DNA from: Bradyrhizobium cytisi
GTDB lineage: Bacteria; Pseudomonadota; Alphaproteobacteria; Rhizobiales; Xanthobacteraceae
Assembly: GCF_008123515.1 (NCBI RefSeq)
Contig: NZ_VSSR01000047.1
Coordinates: forward strand, 62,001 to 126,000
DNA: 64,000 nucleotides
Direction: 5' to 3'
Part shown: positions 23,893 to 32,535 of the stretch, piece by piece
Layout: each line of letters opens with the position of its first letter
Position numbering within the stretch: position 1 is the first letter of the stretch
Made by a program: the position numbers and the translations under genes
The notes under the pieces: model-generated
Seen by the model: only the letters and a program-made list of their open reading frames with translations
Databases searched by the model: none
What the model was told of the DNA's origin: nothing

Positions 23893-25317
23893 GTGGGTAC
23901 GACCATCACCAATAATCCGCCGCGGCCGGCGCCGAAAGCCCTCGCAAGCGCGCTGGAGCAGCTTGCCGCACGCTTCGGCAACCGCCTCATCACCTCGCAG
24001 GCCGTCCGCGAGCAGCACGGCCATACCACCACATGGATCGTCAACCAGCCGCCGGACGGCGTGGTGATGGCGCAGGAGACCGCCGACATCCAGGACGTGG
24101 TGCGGATCTGCGCCAGCAACGGCGTGCCCGTGATTGCCTTCGGCACCGGCACCTCGCTCGAGGGCCAGGTCAACGCGCCCGCCGGCGGCATCTCGATCGA
24201 TTTGCGCGACATGAACAAGGTGCTCGCGGTGCATGCCGAGGATCTCGACTGCGTGATCCAGCCCGGCGTCACCCGCAAGGCGCTCAACGAGCATCTGCGC
24301 GACCAGGGCCTGTTCTTCCCGATCGATCCCGGCGCGGACGCCTCGCTCGGCGGCATGGCCTCGACGCGCGCCTCCGGCACCAATGCGGTGCGCTACGGCA
24401 CCATGCGCGACAGCGTGCTGGCGCTGAAGGTCGTGCGCGGCGACGGCGAGATCATCACCACAGGCACGCGCGCCAAGAAATCATCCGCCGGCTACGACCT
24501 GACGCATCTGTTCGTCGGCGCCGAAGGCACCCTCGGCATCATCTCCGAACTGACCATTCGGCTGCGCGGAATTCCCGAGACGATCGCGGCGGCCGCAGTG
24601 TCGTTCGAGACCGTGCATGGGGCGTGTCAGGCCGTGATCATGGCGATCCAGACCGGAATTCCCGTGGCGCGCATCGAGCTGCTCAACGCCGCGCAGGTGA
24701 AGGCCTGCAATGCGTATTCGAAGCTGACGCTGCCGGAGACGCCGCTGCTGCTGATGGAATTTCACGGCAGCGAGATCGAGGTCGATGCGCAGTCGAAGGC
24801 GTTCGGCGAGATCGCCAGGGATTGCGGCGGCGGCGATTTCTCCTGGACCACCAAGCCGGAGGATCGCACAAAACTGTGGCAGGCGCGGCACGATGCCTAT
24901 TGGTCCGTCAAGGCGCTGCGGCCCGGCGACAGCATCGGCGTGGTCGCAACCGACGTCTGCGTGCCGATCTCGCGGCTTGCTGATTGCGTCAGCGAGACCG
25001 AGGAAGATCTCGAGCGGCTCAACCTGTTGTCGCCGATCGTCGGCCATGTCGGCGACGGTAATTTCCACTGCTCGCTGGTGTGTGACACCAACGACGCGGC
25101 CGAGATGGCGCGCGGCGAGGAGTTCATGCATCGCCTGGTCGAGCGTGCGCAGGCGATGGACGGAACCTGCACCGGCGAGCACGGCATCGGCCAGGGCAAG
25201 CAAAAATACCTCAAGGCCGAGCTGGGCCCAGAGGCGCTGGATGCGATGCGTGCGCTGAAAAAGGCACTCGATCCGCAAAACATCTTCAACCCCGGCAAGA
25301 TCGTGCCGGAGGCGTAG
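23893..25317 (+). CDS. FAD-linked oxidase (D-lactate dehydrogenase / glycolate oxidase GlcD type)
   Basis: A 474-residue flavoprotein that would oxidise a D-2-hydroxy acid such as D-lactate, D-2-hydroxyglutarate or glycolate, passing electrons to a cytochrome or quinone. The FAD-binding domain spans about 40-220 (PVIAFGTGTSLEGQVN, GVTRKALNEHL, DPGADASLGGMASTRASGTNAVRYG, GLGIISELT-like GTLGIISELT). The cap domain follows, ending in VGHVGDGNFHCSL with metal-binding histidines, then TGEHGIGQGKQKYL and DPQNIFNPGKI. GTG 23893 has GGAGGAG five bases upstream. Without neighbouring glcE or glcF, a D-lactate or related role is most likely. Confidence 0.9.
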   Translation: MGTTITNNPPRPAPKALASALEQLAARFGNRLITSQAVREQHGHTTTWIVNQPPDGVVMAQETADIQDVVRICASNGVPVIAFGTGTSLEGQVNAPAGGISIDLRDMNKVLAVHAEDLDCVIQPGVTRKALNEHLRDQGLFFPIDPGADASLGGMASTRASGTNAVRYGTMRDSVLALKVVRGDGEIITTGTRAKKSSAGYDLTHLFVGAEGTLGIISELTIRLRGIPETIAAAAVSFETVHGACQAVIMAIQTGIPVARIELLNAAQVKACNAYSKLTLPETPLLLMEFHGSEIEVDAQSKAFGEIARDCGGGDFSWTTKPEDRTKLWQARHDAYWSVKALRPGDSIGVVATDVCVPISRLADCVSETEEDLERLNLLSPIVGHVGDGNFHCSLVCDTNDAAEMARGEEFMHRLVERAQAMDGTCTGEHGIGQGKQKYLKAELGPEALDAMRALKKALDPQNIFNPGKIVPEA

Positions 25318-25420
25318 CGCACGGCGCTGCATCGCGGTCGCGGAACTTTCGCCCACCACGCCGGTTCCAATTCCCGTCAACTTCCGATGCCTTAATGGCG
25401 CGGCTCTGCGGGAGGATGCG

Positions 25421-26734
25421 ATGTTGCGACCGGTCATTGGAATTGCCGTGATGGCGCTTGCCTGCATGCTGGCAGGCGCGGCTCTGGGAAAGGGCGGCGG
25501 CGGACATGGCGGTGGGCACGGAGGCGGTCATGGTGGTGGCCATGGCGGTGGCCATCATGGTGGCGGCCATTTTGGCGGTCATGGCTTCGGACACGGGCAT
25601 GGCGGCAGCGGGCATCATGGCGGGGTGCGGTTCGCAACCGGAGCTCGACATGGTGGTCCGAACTTCGGTCGGATCCGCAATGCGGGCGTCCGTCCTGCGC
25701 ATTTCCGCAATGCCTTCAACGCGCACTCCAGCGCGTTCCGCAACGGCCGACTGATCAGCAATCCGGCGGCGCGGGCCCAGATCGCAGCCGCGGCCGCACT
25801 TGCCGGCTGGCATGGCGCAAGCAGCGGATGGTGGCAACATGCGGGGGGCGGCTATGGCTGGGTCGGACCGTTGTTCTGGCCGTTCGCCTATAACGATCTC
25901 TACGACTACACGATCTGGGGCGACGGTCTCGGCTTCTGGGGCTACGGCTACCCGGACATCTATGCCGGCATCTTCGGGCCCTATGGCTATGACGGCCTGT
26001 CGGCCTATCTGCCGCAGCGTCCGCAGGGACGACGGCAAGCGCGAGGCGTTGCGCTCGATCAGCTTTGCGGCAGCGACCGCCGCGAAATCGTCGGCCTGCC
26101 GATCGACCAGATCGCAGCCGCGGTGCAGCCGACGGAGACGCAAGGTGCAAGCCTCGACGAGCTCGGCAATGCCTCGATCCAGGCGGCGGGGATGATCCGG
26201 GCGTCCTGTCCGGCGCAGGTTGCGGCGACGGCGCCCGGTCGGCTGGCGGCGATGCAACAGCGTATCGAGGCGATGGCGAAAGCCGTCGATCTCGTTCAGC
26301 CCGCACTGGATAAATTCTATGGCTCGCTCACGGACGAGCAGAAGGCGCGCTTCAATGCGCTGGCCGAAGATCAGCGTCGCGCCACGGCTTCCGGCAATAC
26401 CAATGGATCGCTGGTCCAGAATTGCGGGGCGTCTGCTGCGCTCGATTGGCCCGGCGCCGACATCGAGGCGAGGCTCCATCCCAACGACACCCAGCGCGCT
26501 GCGCTACAGGTGCTGCAGGATACCAGCGGCAAGGTCAGCGCATCGCTCAAGGCGGCCTGCCAGCCCAACGATGTGATGACGCCGCCGGCGCGCATGGCCG
26601 CGGTCCGCAAGCGGCTCGACGTAATGGTCGATGGCGTCAAGTCGGTTCGCGCGGCGCTGGAGGATTTTTACGCCACGCTGAACGACGAGCAGAAAGCGCA
26701 ATTCGAGGCGATCGGGCCACGTCGGACGTCCTGA
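25421..26734 (+). CDS. Secreted His/Gly-rich LTXXQ-type (Spy/CpxP-like) protein
   Basis: A 437-residue exported protein. After a signal peptide (MLRPVIGIAVMALACMLAGAALG) comes a Gly/His repeat region at about 24-72 with units of GGGH, likely to bind metal such as Ni, Zn or Cu. A Tyr/Trp/Gly-rich linker (WGDGLGFWGYGYPDIYAGI) follows. The C-terminal half holds two LTXXQ-like repeats: FYGSLTDEQKARFNAL and FYATLNDEQKAQFEAIG, each in a helical block with a conserved Cys. This is typical of periplasmic Spy-type chaperones in rhizobia. ATG has GGAGG upstream. The actual client or metal is unknown. Confidence 0.85.
   Translation: MLRPVIGIAVMALACMLAGAALGKGGGGHGGGHGGGHGGGHGGGHHGGGHFGGHGFGHGHGGSGHHGGVRFATGARHGGPNFGRIRNAGVRPAHFRNAFNAHSSAFRNGRLISNPAARAQIAAAAALAGWHGASSGWWQHAGGGYGWVGPLFWPFAYNDLYDYTIWGDGLGFWGYGYPDIYAGIFGPYGYDGLSAYLPQRPQGRRQARGVALDQLCGSDRREIVGLPIDQIAAAVQPTETQGASLDELGNASIQAAGMIRASCPAQVAATAPGRLAAMQQRIEAMAKAVDLVQPALDKFYGSLTDEQKARFNALAEDQRRATASGNTNGSLVQNCGASAALDWPGADIEARLHPNDTQRAALQVLQDTSGKVSASLKAACQPNDVMTPPARMAAVRKRLDVMVDGVKSVRAALEDFYATLNDEQKAQFEAIGPRRTS
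25493..25630 (+). repeat. GGGCAC/GGTCAT-type short repeats coding Gly-His
   Basis: A run of 12-base-like units (GGC GGT GGG CAC and variants) encodes the Gly/His-rich part of the LTXXQ protein. Such runs expand and contract by slippage, so length probably varies between strains. Confidence 0.7.
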
Positions 26735-26755
26735 ATGCGCCGCAAGCCAAGGAGT

Positions 26756-26860
26756 ATGACGGAAAAAACCGCCTCGCCGATCTCGCTGCGGTTCTCTATG
26801 CTGGGTGGACTGAAGCACGACAACACGGTGGCGGGAAGACCACGGGTGGCGGGGTCATGA
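26756..26860 (+). CDS. Possible short leader ORF
   Basis: A 34-codon frame (MTEKTASPISLRFSMLGG...) begins right after AAGGAG and ends TCATGA, overlapping the start of the next gene. The overlap suggests coupling, but the ribosome site is only one base from the ATG. No similarity is recognised. It may be chance. Confidence 0.25.
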   Translation: MTEKTASPISLRFSMLGGLKHDNTVAGRPRVAGS

Positions 26861-27228
26861 AGTGGTTCGCGAAGCAGAAGCGGGGGGACGTCTGGGACGA
26901 GGTGATCCAGGGCCCGCTCGGCGACATCGAAGGCGCCGCGCGCATCCGCACCATTTGTGACGCTGCGACTGCGAGCGCAGCGACGGTCGGAGGTTCGGCG
27001 CGCAACGACAGGCGCGAGAGCGAACGCTATGAACGTGCGGCGCGCGCCGCGATGGAAATCGCGATGAAGATCTCCGACGATCTGATGCGCGACGACGCGG
27101 TCCGCCGCATCGTCGATCTCTGCATGAAGGCCAATGACGTCAAGACCGGGCAGATTTTGTCGCGCGCGATCCAGGCCAGCTGGATTCGCGAGGCGGTGCA
27201 GCGGGACTATCCCGTGCTGTTGCAGTGA
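26857..27228 (+). CDS. Hypothetical cytoplasmic helical protein
   Basis: A 123-residue protein, not recognised. It starts MKWFAKQKRGDVWDEVIQGPLGDIEG and is rich in Arg, Ala and Glu, with predicted helices over most of the length (RRESERYERAARAAMEIAMKISDDLMRDDAVRRIVDLCMKAND). No signal or membrane segment is present. ATG 26857 follows GGCGGGG; the frame opens much farther upstream but would overlap the LTXXQ gene. It may be co-transcribed with that gene, 122 bases away. No function proposed. Confidence 0.6.
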   Translation: MKWFAKQKRGDVWDEVIQGPLGDIEGAARIRTICDAATASAATVGGSARNDRRESERYERAARAAMEIAMKISDDLMRDDAVRRIVDLCMKANDVKTGQILSRAIQASWIREAVQRDYPVLLQ

Positions 27229-27234
27229 ACGCTG

Positions 27235-28902
27235 CTATTTCGCCAGCTTGCGGACGGCCTCATCCACGCTGTGGAAGACGTGCTCCTTCGGCAGTACATC
27301 GAACAGTTTGAAGCGCTCGAACGCATCCTGCGCGCGCACCGATTCCAGCCGCGCCAGCGCGACCGTGACGCCCTGTTCATTGCACGTCTTGAAGACGTCG
27401 AGCAGGATCTGCGCGGCGGTGAAGTCGATCTCGACCATGCCGCTTGCCTCCAGTACCAGCAATTGGGGTGTCGCCGTGCCCAGGACTTTCGTCACGTCGC
27501 TGCGGAAGCCCGGTGCGTTGAGGAAGGACAGCGGTGCCTGAAGCCCGATCACGGCGACACCGGCGATGCGCTCGCCGGTGATGTGCGGATGTGCCGGCCA
27601 CCAGATCGTGGTGCCCGGCACGCGCTCGAACTCGATGAGCCTTGCGCGCGTCGTGCTCCAGATGCCGTGCAGCAACGACAGCACGATGCCGAGGAACGCG
27701 CCCTGCTGGATCGGCAGCACGATGATCAGCGCGGCGGTGGCGACGATCAGCAGGAATTCGCTGAAGGACTGGCGATAGATCGTGAGGATCTGCTTGATGC
27801 GGATGATGCGCAGCGCGACGAACAGCAGGATGCCGCCAAGGGCTGCATCCGGGACGTGCTGCAGCAGCCCCGTTCCGAACGCGAGCAACAACAATACGAT
27901 CACTGCAGCCGCAAGGCCCGCAAGCTGCGATTGTCCGCCGGTCTCGGCGACGATGCCCGTGCGCGGCGGGCTCGCATTGACCGGAAATGCGCCGAACAGG
28001 CCTGACAGGACGCTGCCGGCGCCGGCGCCGAGGAAGTCACGATCGACATCGGCGGGCTTATCGGGATCGGACGGAAACGACCGAGTCGTTGCCGCGGTCT
28101 GCACCATCACGACGACCGTGATGACGAAAGCGAGTGGCACGAGGCGCACCCAGAGCTCCGGTGCAAGCTCGGGCAGGGTCGGCCGCGGCAGCGTGCCCGG
28201 CACACTGCCGACGACGTTGACGCCCTTGCTCTCGAGGCCGAGTGCGATCGTGGCCAGGGTCGCGGCGGCGAGCCCGACCAGCGCGCCGGGAATCTTTGCG
28301 CTGATTTTTTCGGAGATAATGACCACGGCCAGCACGCCGAAACCGATGCAGAGCGTCACGGGATTGGTGCGGCCGAGCTCGGTTGCGAGCACGCCGATGC
28401 GATCGAGCGTCGGCCCGCTCGGCGATTCCAGTCCCAGCACGCCAGGCAATTGCGACACGATGATGTGGACGGAGATGCCGGCGAGGAAGCCGACCATCAC
28501 CGGCATCGACAGCAGGTTGGCGATGCCGCCGAGCCGAAACGCGCCGCCGGCCAGCATCATTGCGCCGACCATCAGCGCCAGCGCGATCGCGAGCCCCTGA
28601 TATTCGGGTGAGCCGGCAGCGGCGAGCGCTGCAAGCCCGCCGGCGAAGATCGGCGTGATCGTGGAATCGGCGCCGCAGGACAGGAATCGGTTGCCGCCGA
28701 GGAGTGCAAAGCCGAGCGAGCCCGCCATGAAGGCGAAGAAGCCGATCTGCGGCGCGAAGCCGCCGAGCCGCGCGGTCGCCATCTGCTCGGGGATCGCGAT
28801 CGCCGCCAACGTCAGCCCCGCCATGAGATCGCCGGGCAGGGAATAGGAGGCGAGCGAGCGGAAGAGCGGCCATGCATGCTTGGCGTGAGTGTCTTGCGGC
28901 AT
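27235..28902 (-). CDS. SulP family anion transporter with STAS domain
   Basis: A 555-residue inner membrane transporter of the SulP/SLC26 family, moving sulfate, bicarbonate or other anions. About 12-14 hydrophobic segments are visible. The family start LASYSLPGDLMAGLTLAAIAIPEQMATARLGG is intact, as are NRFLSCGADSTITPIFAG and the GSVLSGLFGAFPVNASPPRT signature. A cytoplasmic STAS domain covers about 430-550 (FLNAPGFRSDVTKVL, VLEASGMVEIDFTAAQIL), which usually regulates transport. No carbonic anhydrase or sulfate gene sits beside it, so the anion is unknown. Upstream lies a perfect 31-base inverted repeat. Confidence 0.93.
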   Translation of the reverse strand: MPQDTHAKHAWPLFRSLASYSLPGDLMAGLTLAAIAIPEQMATARLGGFAPQIGFFAFMAGSLGFALLGGNRFLSCGADSTITPIFAGGLAALAAAGSPEYQGLAIALALMVGAMMLAGGAFRLGGIANLLSMPVMVGFLAGISVHIIVSQLPGVLGLESPSGPTLDRIGVLATELGRTNPVTLCIGFGVLAVVIISEKISAKIPGALVGLAAATLATIALGLESKGVNVVGSVPGTLPRPTLPELAPELWVRLVPLAFVITVVVMVQTAATTRSFPSDPDKPADVDRDFLGAGAGSVLSGLFGAFPVNASPPRTGIVAETGGQSQLAGLAAAVIVLLLLAFGTGLLQHVPDAALGGILLFVALRIIRIKQILTIYRQSFSEFLLIVATAALIIVLPIQQGAFLGIVLSLLHGIWSTTRARLIEFERVPGTTIWWPAHPHITGERIAGVAVIGLQAPLSFLNAPGFRSDVTKVLGTATPQLLVLEASGMVEIDFTAAQILLDVFKTCNEQGVTVALARLESVRAQDAFERFKLFDVLPKEHVFHSVDEAVRKLAK

Positions 28903-28992
28903 CGATGTGGAATCCCCGGAAGCGTGCGTCGGTCGATCAGACTACAGCATTTCCGGATTGGGAGTCGGTAGACGTAAATTCTCTACATCCGT

Positions 28993-29072
28993 CGTCATTG
29001 CGAGCGCAGCGAAGCAATCCAGAATCCTACCGCGGAAAGGCTCTGGATTGCTTCGCTGCGCTCGCAATGACG
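28993..29072. repeat. Perfect 31-base inverted repeat
   Basis: Left arm 28993-29023 begins CGTCATTGCGAGCGCAGCG; right arm 29042-29072 is its exact reverse complement; the loop is 18 bases. It matches a palindromic family known from memory in Bradyrhizobium and Rhodopseudomonas. It lies between the SulP gene start and the end of the caspase gene, so it could also terminate transcription. Confidence 0.85.
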
Positions 29073-29107
29073 GAGGAGAGATGTGTCCTCCGTATCTCGC
29101 GGGAGCC

Positions 29108-30586
29108 TCAGTACCTGCCGCGGTTGTAGTCGCCGCCGCGTCCCATGCCTCCGCCATGGCCGCCCATGCCCATGCCGAGACCAATTCCGAGACCGATCCC
29201 GACGCCGACGGCTTCAGGCGATGGCCCCGGCGGGGCGCGCTCGACGACCTCGTCAGGCGGCGGCCGGCGCGGTTTCGGCGGCGTGTCGACGACCTTGCGC
29301 TTCGGCGGCGTGTCGTCGACGCGCTTCTTGATGACAGGCGCGACAATCGGATTGATCGGCGTCGCCGGGGTCGACGGCGCTGTGCACGGACAGGTCGGCG
29401 CCAGCGCGACGGCAATCGGAGCAGGGACCGCAGCGGCTGCGACGGGCAAACTGTAATTGCGGTTCTGCACGCGGAGCAGCAGCCGGCGCGCGGTCGCGGC
29501 GAGATCGCTGTTGTCCCAATTTGCCAGATAGGCCTCGAAAGAGGCGCGGGTGTTGATCGCTACCGCACGGTCCCACGCCAGCATCTGGCGCCGCCGCTCC
29601 AGCACGGTGCGCAGACGCGGCGTGTAGGAAGCCTGCGCGTAAAGCTCGACATACGCCTGATAGGCTTCCACTGTGTCGTCGGCAATCACGAGGTCATAAG
29701 CGACCTTGGCATCCTTGCCTTGCAAATCCTTGCGCCAGTCCGCGACACTGCGCGTGGCGCTGGCGAGCGCCATCGCGTTTGCGCCCGGAGCAGCGGGCTG
29801 GCCGCTGCTGTCACCGAAGAATTTGAAGTCGGTCGTCAGCGACGAGCTTTCCCAAGGGATCTGCCGCCCGTCGGTCGATTGTGCCACTGCGATGCGAATG
29901 CGCTTGAATACCTCTTCGATCGGGATGTTCGGTTGCTTGGCAACCGTTAAAGCCGCGGTCGTGTAGGGGCTGTCGGCGCCGGAGCCGTCCTCGGCTTCCG
30001 CACCGGGCGATGTCGAATAGGAAATGAAGGAACCGGGCGCGCCGGCCTTGGTGTCGACGATCGCAAGCCCGTGGCCGGCGCCGCTGAGCGCGGGGAACGG
30101 ATTGTTGCGGCAGGCATCGAGCATGAAGATGCGCGCGCGCGTCGGCAGCGCGCCGAGCGTGTTGAGGAGATCGTTCAGCCGCACGCCCTGGAGCGGAATG
30201 TCGGCCCCGCGCTTGGGATCGAGATCGACCGGCACCAGATAATTCTCGCCGTCGATCTGCAAGCCGTGGCCGGCATAGAACACCAGCGCGACGGTATCGG
30301 CGCCGCTGGCGCTGACCTTGCCGGCGAAATCGGAGATCGTCTGGCGCATCTCGTTCTGTGACAGGTTTGGCGCCGTGGTGACGTTGAAGCCGGCATTGCC
30401 GAGCAGCTCCGCCATGCCCTTGGCGTCGTTGGCGGCGTTGGGTAGCTCCGGCACCGTGCGATAGGCGGACTGGCCGATCACCAGCGCAAGCCGCGCTTCG
30501 GCCGCGGCATCTATCGGTGTCATCAATTGCGAAAGCGCAAGGAGGCTGGAGGCAACAATCAAATTACAAAGAAGTGGACGGCGCAT
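29108..30586 (-). CDS. Secreted caspase family (C14) protein
   Basis: A 492-residue exported protein. After a signal peptide (about 1-29) comes a caspase-like domain at about 31-255 with the catalytic pair intact: His107 in VFYAGHGLQ and Cys159 in MLDACRNNPF. Type I bacterial metacaspase relatives cleave after Arg or Lys. The central part (about 260-380) is helical with SADWRKDLQ-like repeats, probably TPR/SEL1-like. The C-terminus is Pro-rich (KRRVDDTPPKRKVVDTPPKPRRPPP) and ends in Gly/Met-rich repeats. Such proteins occur often in rhizobia with unknown targets. It stands alone, flanked by a repeat and a LysR gene. Confidence 0.9.
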   Translation of the reverse strand: MRRPLLCNLIVASSLLALSQLMTPIDAAAEARLALVIGQSAYRTVPELPNAANDAKGMAELLGNAGFNVTTAPNLSQNEMRQTISDFAGKVSASGADTVALVFYAGHGLQIDGENYLVPVDLDPKRGADIPLQGVRLNDLLNTLGALPTRARIFMLDACRNNPFPALSGAGHGLAIVDTKAGAPGSFISYSTSPGAEAEDGSGADSPYTTAALTVAKQPNIPIEEVFKRIRIAVAQSTDGRQIPWESSSLTTDFKFFGDSSGQPAAPGANAMALASATRSVADWRKDLQGKDAKVAYDLVIADDTVEAYQAYVELYAQASYTPRLRTVLERRRQMLAWDRAVAINTRASFEAYLANWDNSDLAATARRLLLRVQNRNYSLPVAAAAVPAPIAVALAPTCPCTAPSTPATPINPIVAPVIKKRVDDTPPKRKVVDTPPKPRRPPPDEVVERAPPGPSPEAVGVGIGLGIGLGMGMGGHGGGMGRGGDYNRGRY

Positions 30587-30714
30587 GGTGTCACCTCCAT
30601 TGGAAATGGCGCGAGGATGTCATCTTTTCTAATTGCGCGCCATGACCCTGTCTGTGCACTGGATCACGTAGGCGCTGCGGCAAAATTGGGCAGCGCGACT
30701 GCCGGGGTGCGCCG

Positions 30715-31635
30715 TCAGAATAGCCCACGGTCCCAGGGCGTAACGGGCGCAAAGCGTGCGGCGAGGAAATCGATGAAGGCGCGCACCTTCGCCGGCGGCC
30801 GGCGATCGGGCAGGTAGACGGCATGCACCGCGGAGGACTGCATCTCCGGCTGATCGAGCGGAAGCGCGACCAGCGTGCCGGCGCGTAAATCGTCAGCGAT
30901 GATGAAGGTCGGCTGCCGGGCGAGGCCGAGGCCGGCCAGCGTCGCGGCGCGCAGCGCATCGCCATTGTTGGCGCGCAAGGTGCCGCTGATCTGGATGCGG
31001 ATCTCGCCATCGACGCCGAACGGCCATTCCGCGGCGCTGCCCTGCTGCGTGAGCGTGTAGCCGAGACAATTATGCGCGGCGAGGTCGGCGACGGTGCGCG
31101 GCGTGCCGTGCTTTGCCAGATAGGACGGGGCGGCACAGACCACCAGGCGGTTTGGCGCGAGCTTTCGCGCCACCATGCTGGAGTCGCGCAAGCGTCCGAT
31201 GCGGATCGCGAGGTCCCAGCCTTCCTCGGCGAGGTCGACGAGGCGATCGTTGAGGCCCAGCTCGATGGTGACCTCGGGGTAGCGTTCCGAGAAGCCTGCC
31301 ATGAGGGGCGCGACCTGCCGCGTGCCGAACACGACGGGCACGTTGACCCGCAACAATCCGCGCGGCTCGGCGCGCTCCCGCGCGACGGCGGCATCGGCCG
31401 TCTCCATGTCGGCAAGGATCCGCTCGGAGGATTCCAGATAGAGGCGGCCGGCTTCGGTGATCGACAGCCGCCGCGTGGTGCGGTGGAACAGCTTGATGCC
31501 GAGCCGCGCCTCCAGCGAGGCCACGTGCTTGGTGACCATGGTTTGCGACAGGCCCATCGCCCGGGCCGCACCGGACAGGCTGCCGTTCGCCGCCACCTTG
31601 GCGAAGACTTCCAGGCTGGTCAGCCGGTCGAGCAT
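30715..31635 (-). CDS. LysR family transcriptional regulator (CrgA-like)
   Basis: A 306-residue regulator. Winged helix-turn-helix at about 1-60 (MLDRLTSLEVFAKVAANGSLSGAARAMGLSQTMVTKHVASLEARLG), and a C-terminal effector domain at about 90-295 with LRVNVPVVFGTRQVAPLMAGFSERYPEV. This pattern is of the CrgA/DmlR branch. Divergent from a DoxX gene, which it likely controls. The start at 31635 is standard for the family, whose N-terminus begins at the MLDRL helix. Confidence 0.93.
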   Translation of the reverse strand: MLDRLTSLEVFAKVAANGSLSGAARAMGLSQTMVTKHVASLEARLGIKLFHRTTRRLSITEAGRLYLESSERILADMETADAAVARERAEPRGLLRVNVPVVFGTRQVAPLMAGFSERYPEVTIELGLNDRLVDLAEEGWDLAIRIGRLRDSSMVARKLAPNRLVVCAAPSYLAKHGTPRTVADLAAHNCLGYTLTQQGSAAEWPFGVDGEIRIQISGTLRANNGDALRAATLAGLGLARQPTFIIADDLRAGTLVALPLDQPEMQSSAVHAVYLPDRRPPAKVRAFIDFLAARFAPVTPWDRGLF

Positions 31636-31731
31636 CTATCTCACTCCATTAGTGTGAAGTATATTTTCAGAATAGGCGATTATCATCCTAATAAGAATAG
31701 ATCATAGGTGCGGCCAACAATGGAGACCACC
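31636..31731. promoter_or_regulatory. Divergent LysR/DoxX promoter region
   Basis: An AT-rich stretch between divergent genes contains two GAATAG direct copies (31670 and 31694 areas) and ATTA-N6-TAAT. These are candidate LysR-binding features; the exact operator is not certain. Confidence 0.35.
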
Positions 31732-32175
31732 ATGATCGATTCCCGTACCGCTCCCTACGCCGCGCTGGTGCTGCGCGTGACGCTGGGCGCGCTGTTCCTG
31801 GCCCATGCCAGCCTGAAATTGTTCGTTTTCACCCCGGCCGGTACGGCAAAATTCTTTGGCAGCCTCGGTTTCCCGCCGGAGCTCGCTTATCTCATCATGA
31901 CGGTTGAAGTGCTGAGCGGCATCGCGCTCATCCTCGGTGTCTGGACTCGCTATGCGGCGCTGGCCGGGATTCCGATCCTGCTCGGAGCCATCTTCACGGT
32001 ACACGGCGCCGCCGGCTTCTTCTTCACCAATCCGAAGGGCGGCTGGGAATTCCCCGCCTTCTGGGCGATCGCGCTGGCCGCGCAGGCGCTGCTCGGCGAT
32101 GGTGCTTTCGCGCTGCGGCCTTCACGCGATGTCGAGGCGGCGAATGGACAATTGAGCGTCGCGTCGTCGCGCTGA
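31732..32175 (+). CDS. DoxX family membrane protein
   Basis: A 147-residue inner membrane protein with four helices, of the DoxX family linked to quinone- or thiol-related redox processes. Family features seen: YAALVLRVTLGALFLAHASLKL, FTPAGTAKFFGSLGFPP, AYLIMTVEVLSGIALILGVWTRYAAL and GGWEFPAFWAIALAAQALLGDGAFAL. ATG 31732 follows GGAGACCACC; ATG 31720 is possible. Divergent from the LysR gene, a common pairing for LysR-controlled DoxX genes in rhizobia. A strong intrinsic terminator follows. Confidence 0.9.
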   Translation: MIDSRTAPYAALVLRVTLGALFLAHASLKLFVFTPAGTAKFFGSLGFPPELAYLIMTVEVLSGIALILGVWTRYAALAGIPILLGAIFTVHGAAGFFFTNPKGGWEFPAFWAIALAAQALLGDGAFALRPSRDVEAANGQLSVASSR

Positions 32176-32200
32176 CGTCGTCGCATCATTGCAACGCGAG

Positions 32201-32231
32201 AGCTGCGGGATCACGGTCCCGCAGCTTTTTG
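32201..32231 (+). terminator. Intrinsic terminator of doxX
   Basis: AGCTGCGGGA (32201-32210) and TCCCGCAGCT (32217-32226) form a perfect 10-base stem with a six-base loop, followed by TTTTT. Confidence 0.85.
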
Positions 32232-32535
32232 TTACCTGCCAACGTGTGTGCAGCAGGCCAAAGCTCATCAATCTGCGTTCGGCATTGATCCATACCTGAA
32301 TTGGATCGATCTGCGTAGTCTTGCATCGCCCGCCGTTCGGTCGCGATACGGCATGATCGAGAACATCGGCAAATATAGGCATTCCGCGGCAGTCTCTGCC
32401 GGCGCGCCTTGCTCCCTCGCGCTTGCATCCCCCGGTCGCAACCCTTGCCTGCCCTGTCGCTTTGGCCATACAGTCCGCGCAACAGGCCGTGGCTACGACC
32501 GCGGCCGCGAACAAAAAATATCGGGGAGAGACACC
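32232..32535. other. Intergenic region upstream of TRAP operon
   Basis: No gene or clear operator is seen, apart from the promoter that must drive the TRAP operon. A GGATCGATC-type palindromic patch around 32302 is not convincing as an operator. Confidence 0.4.
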
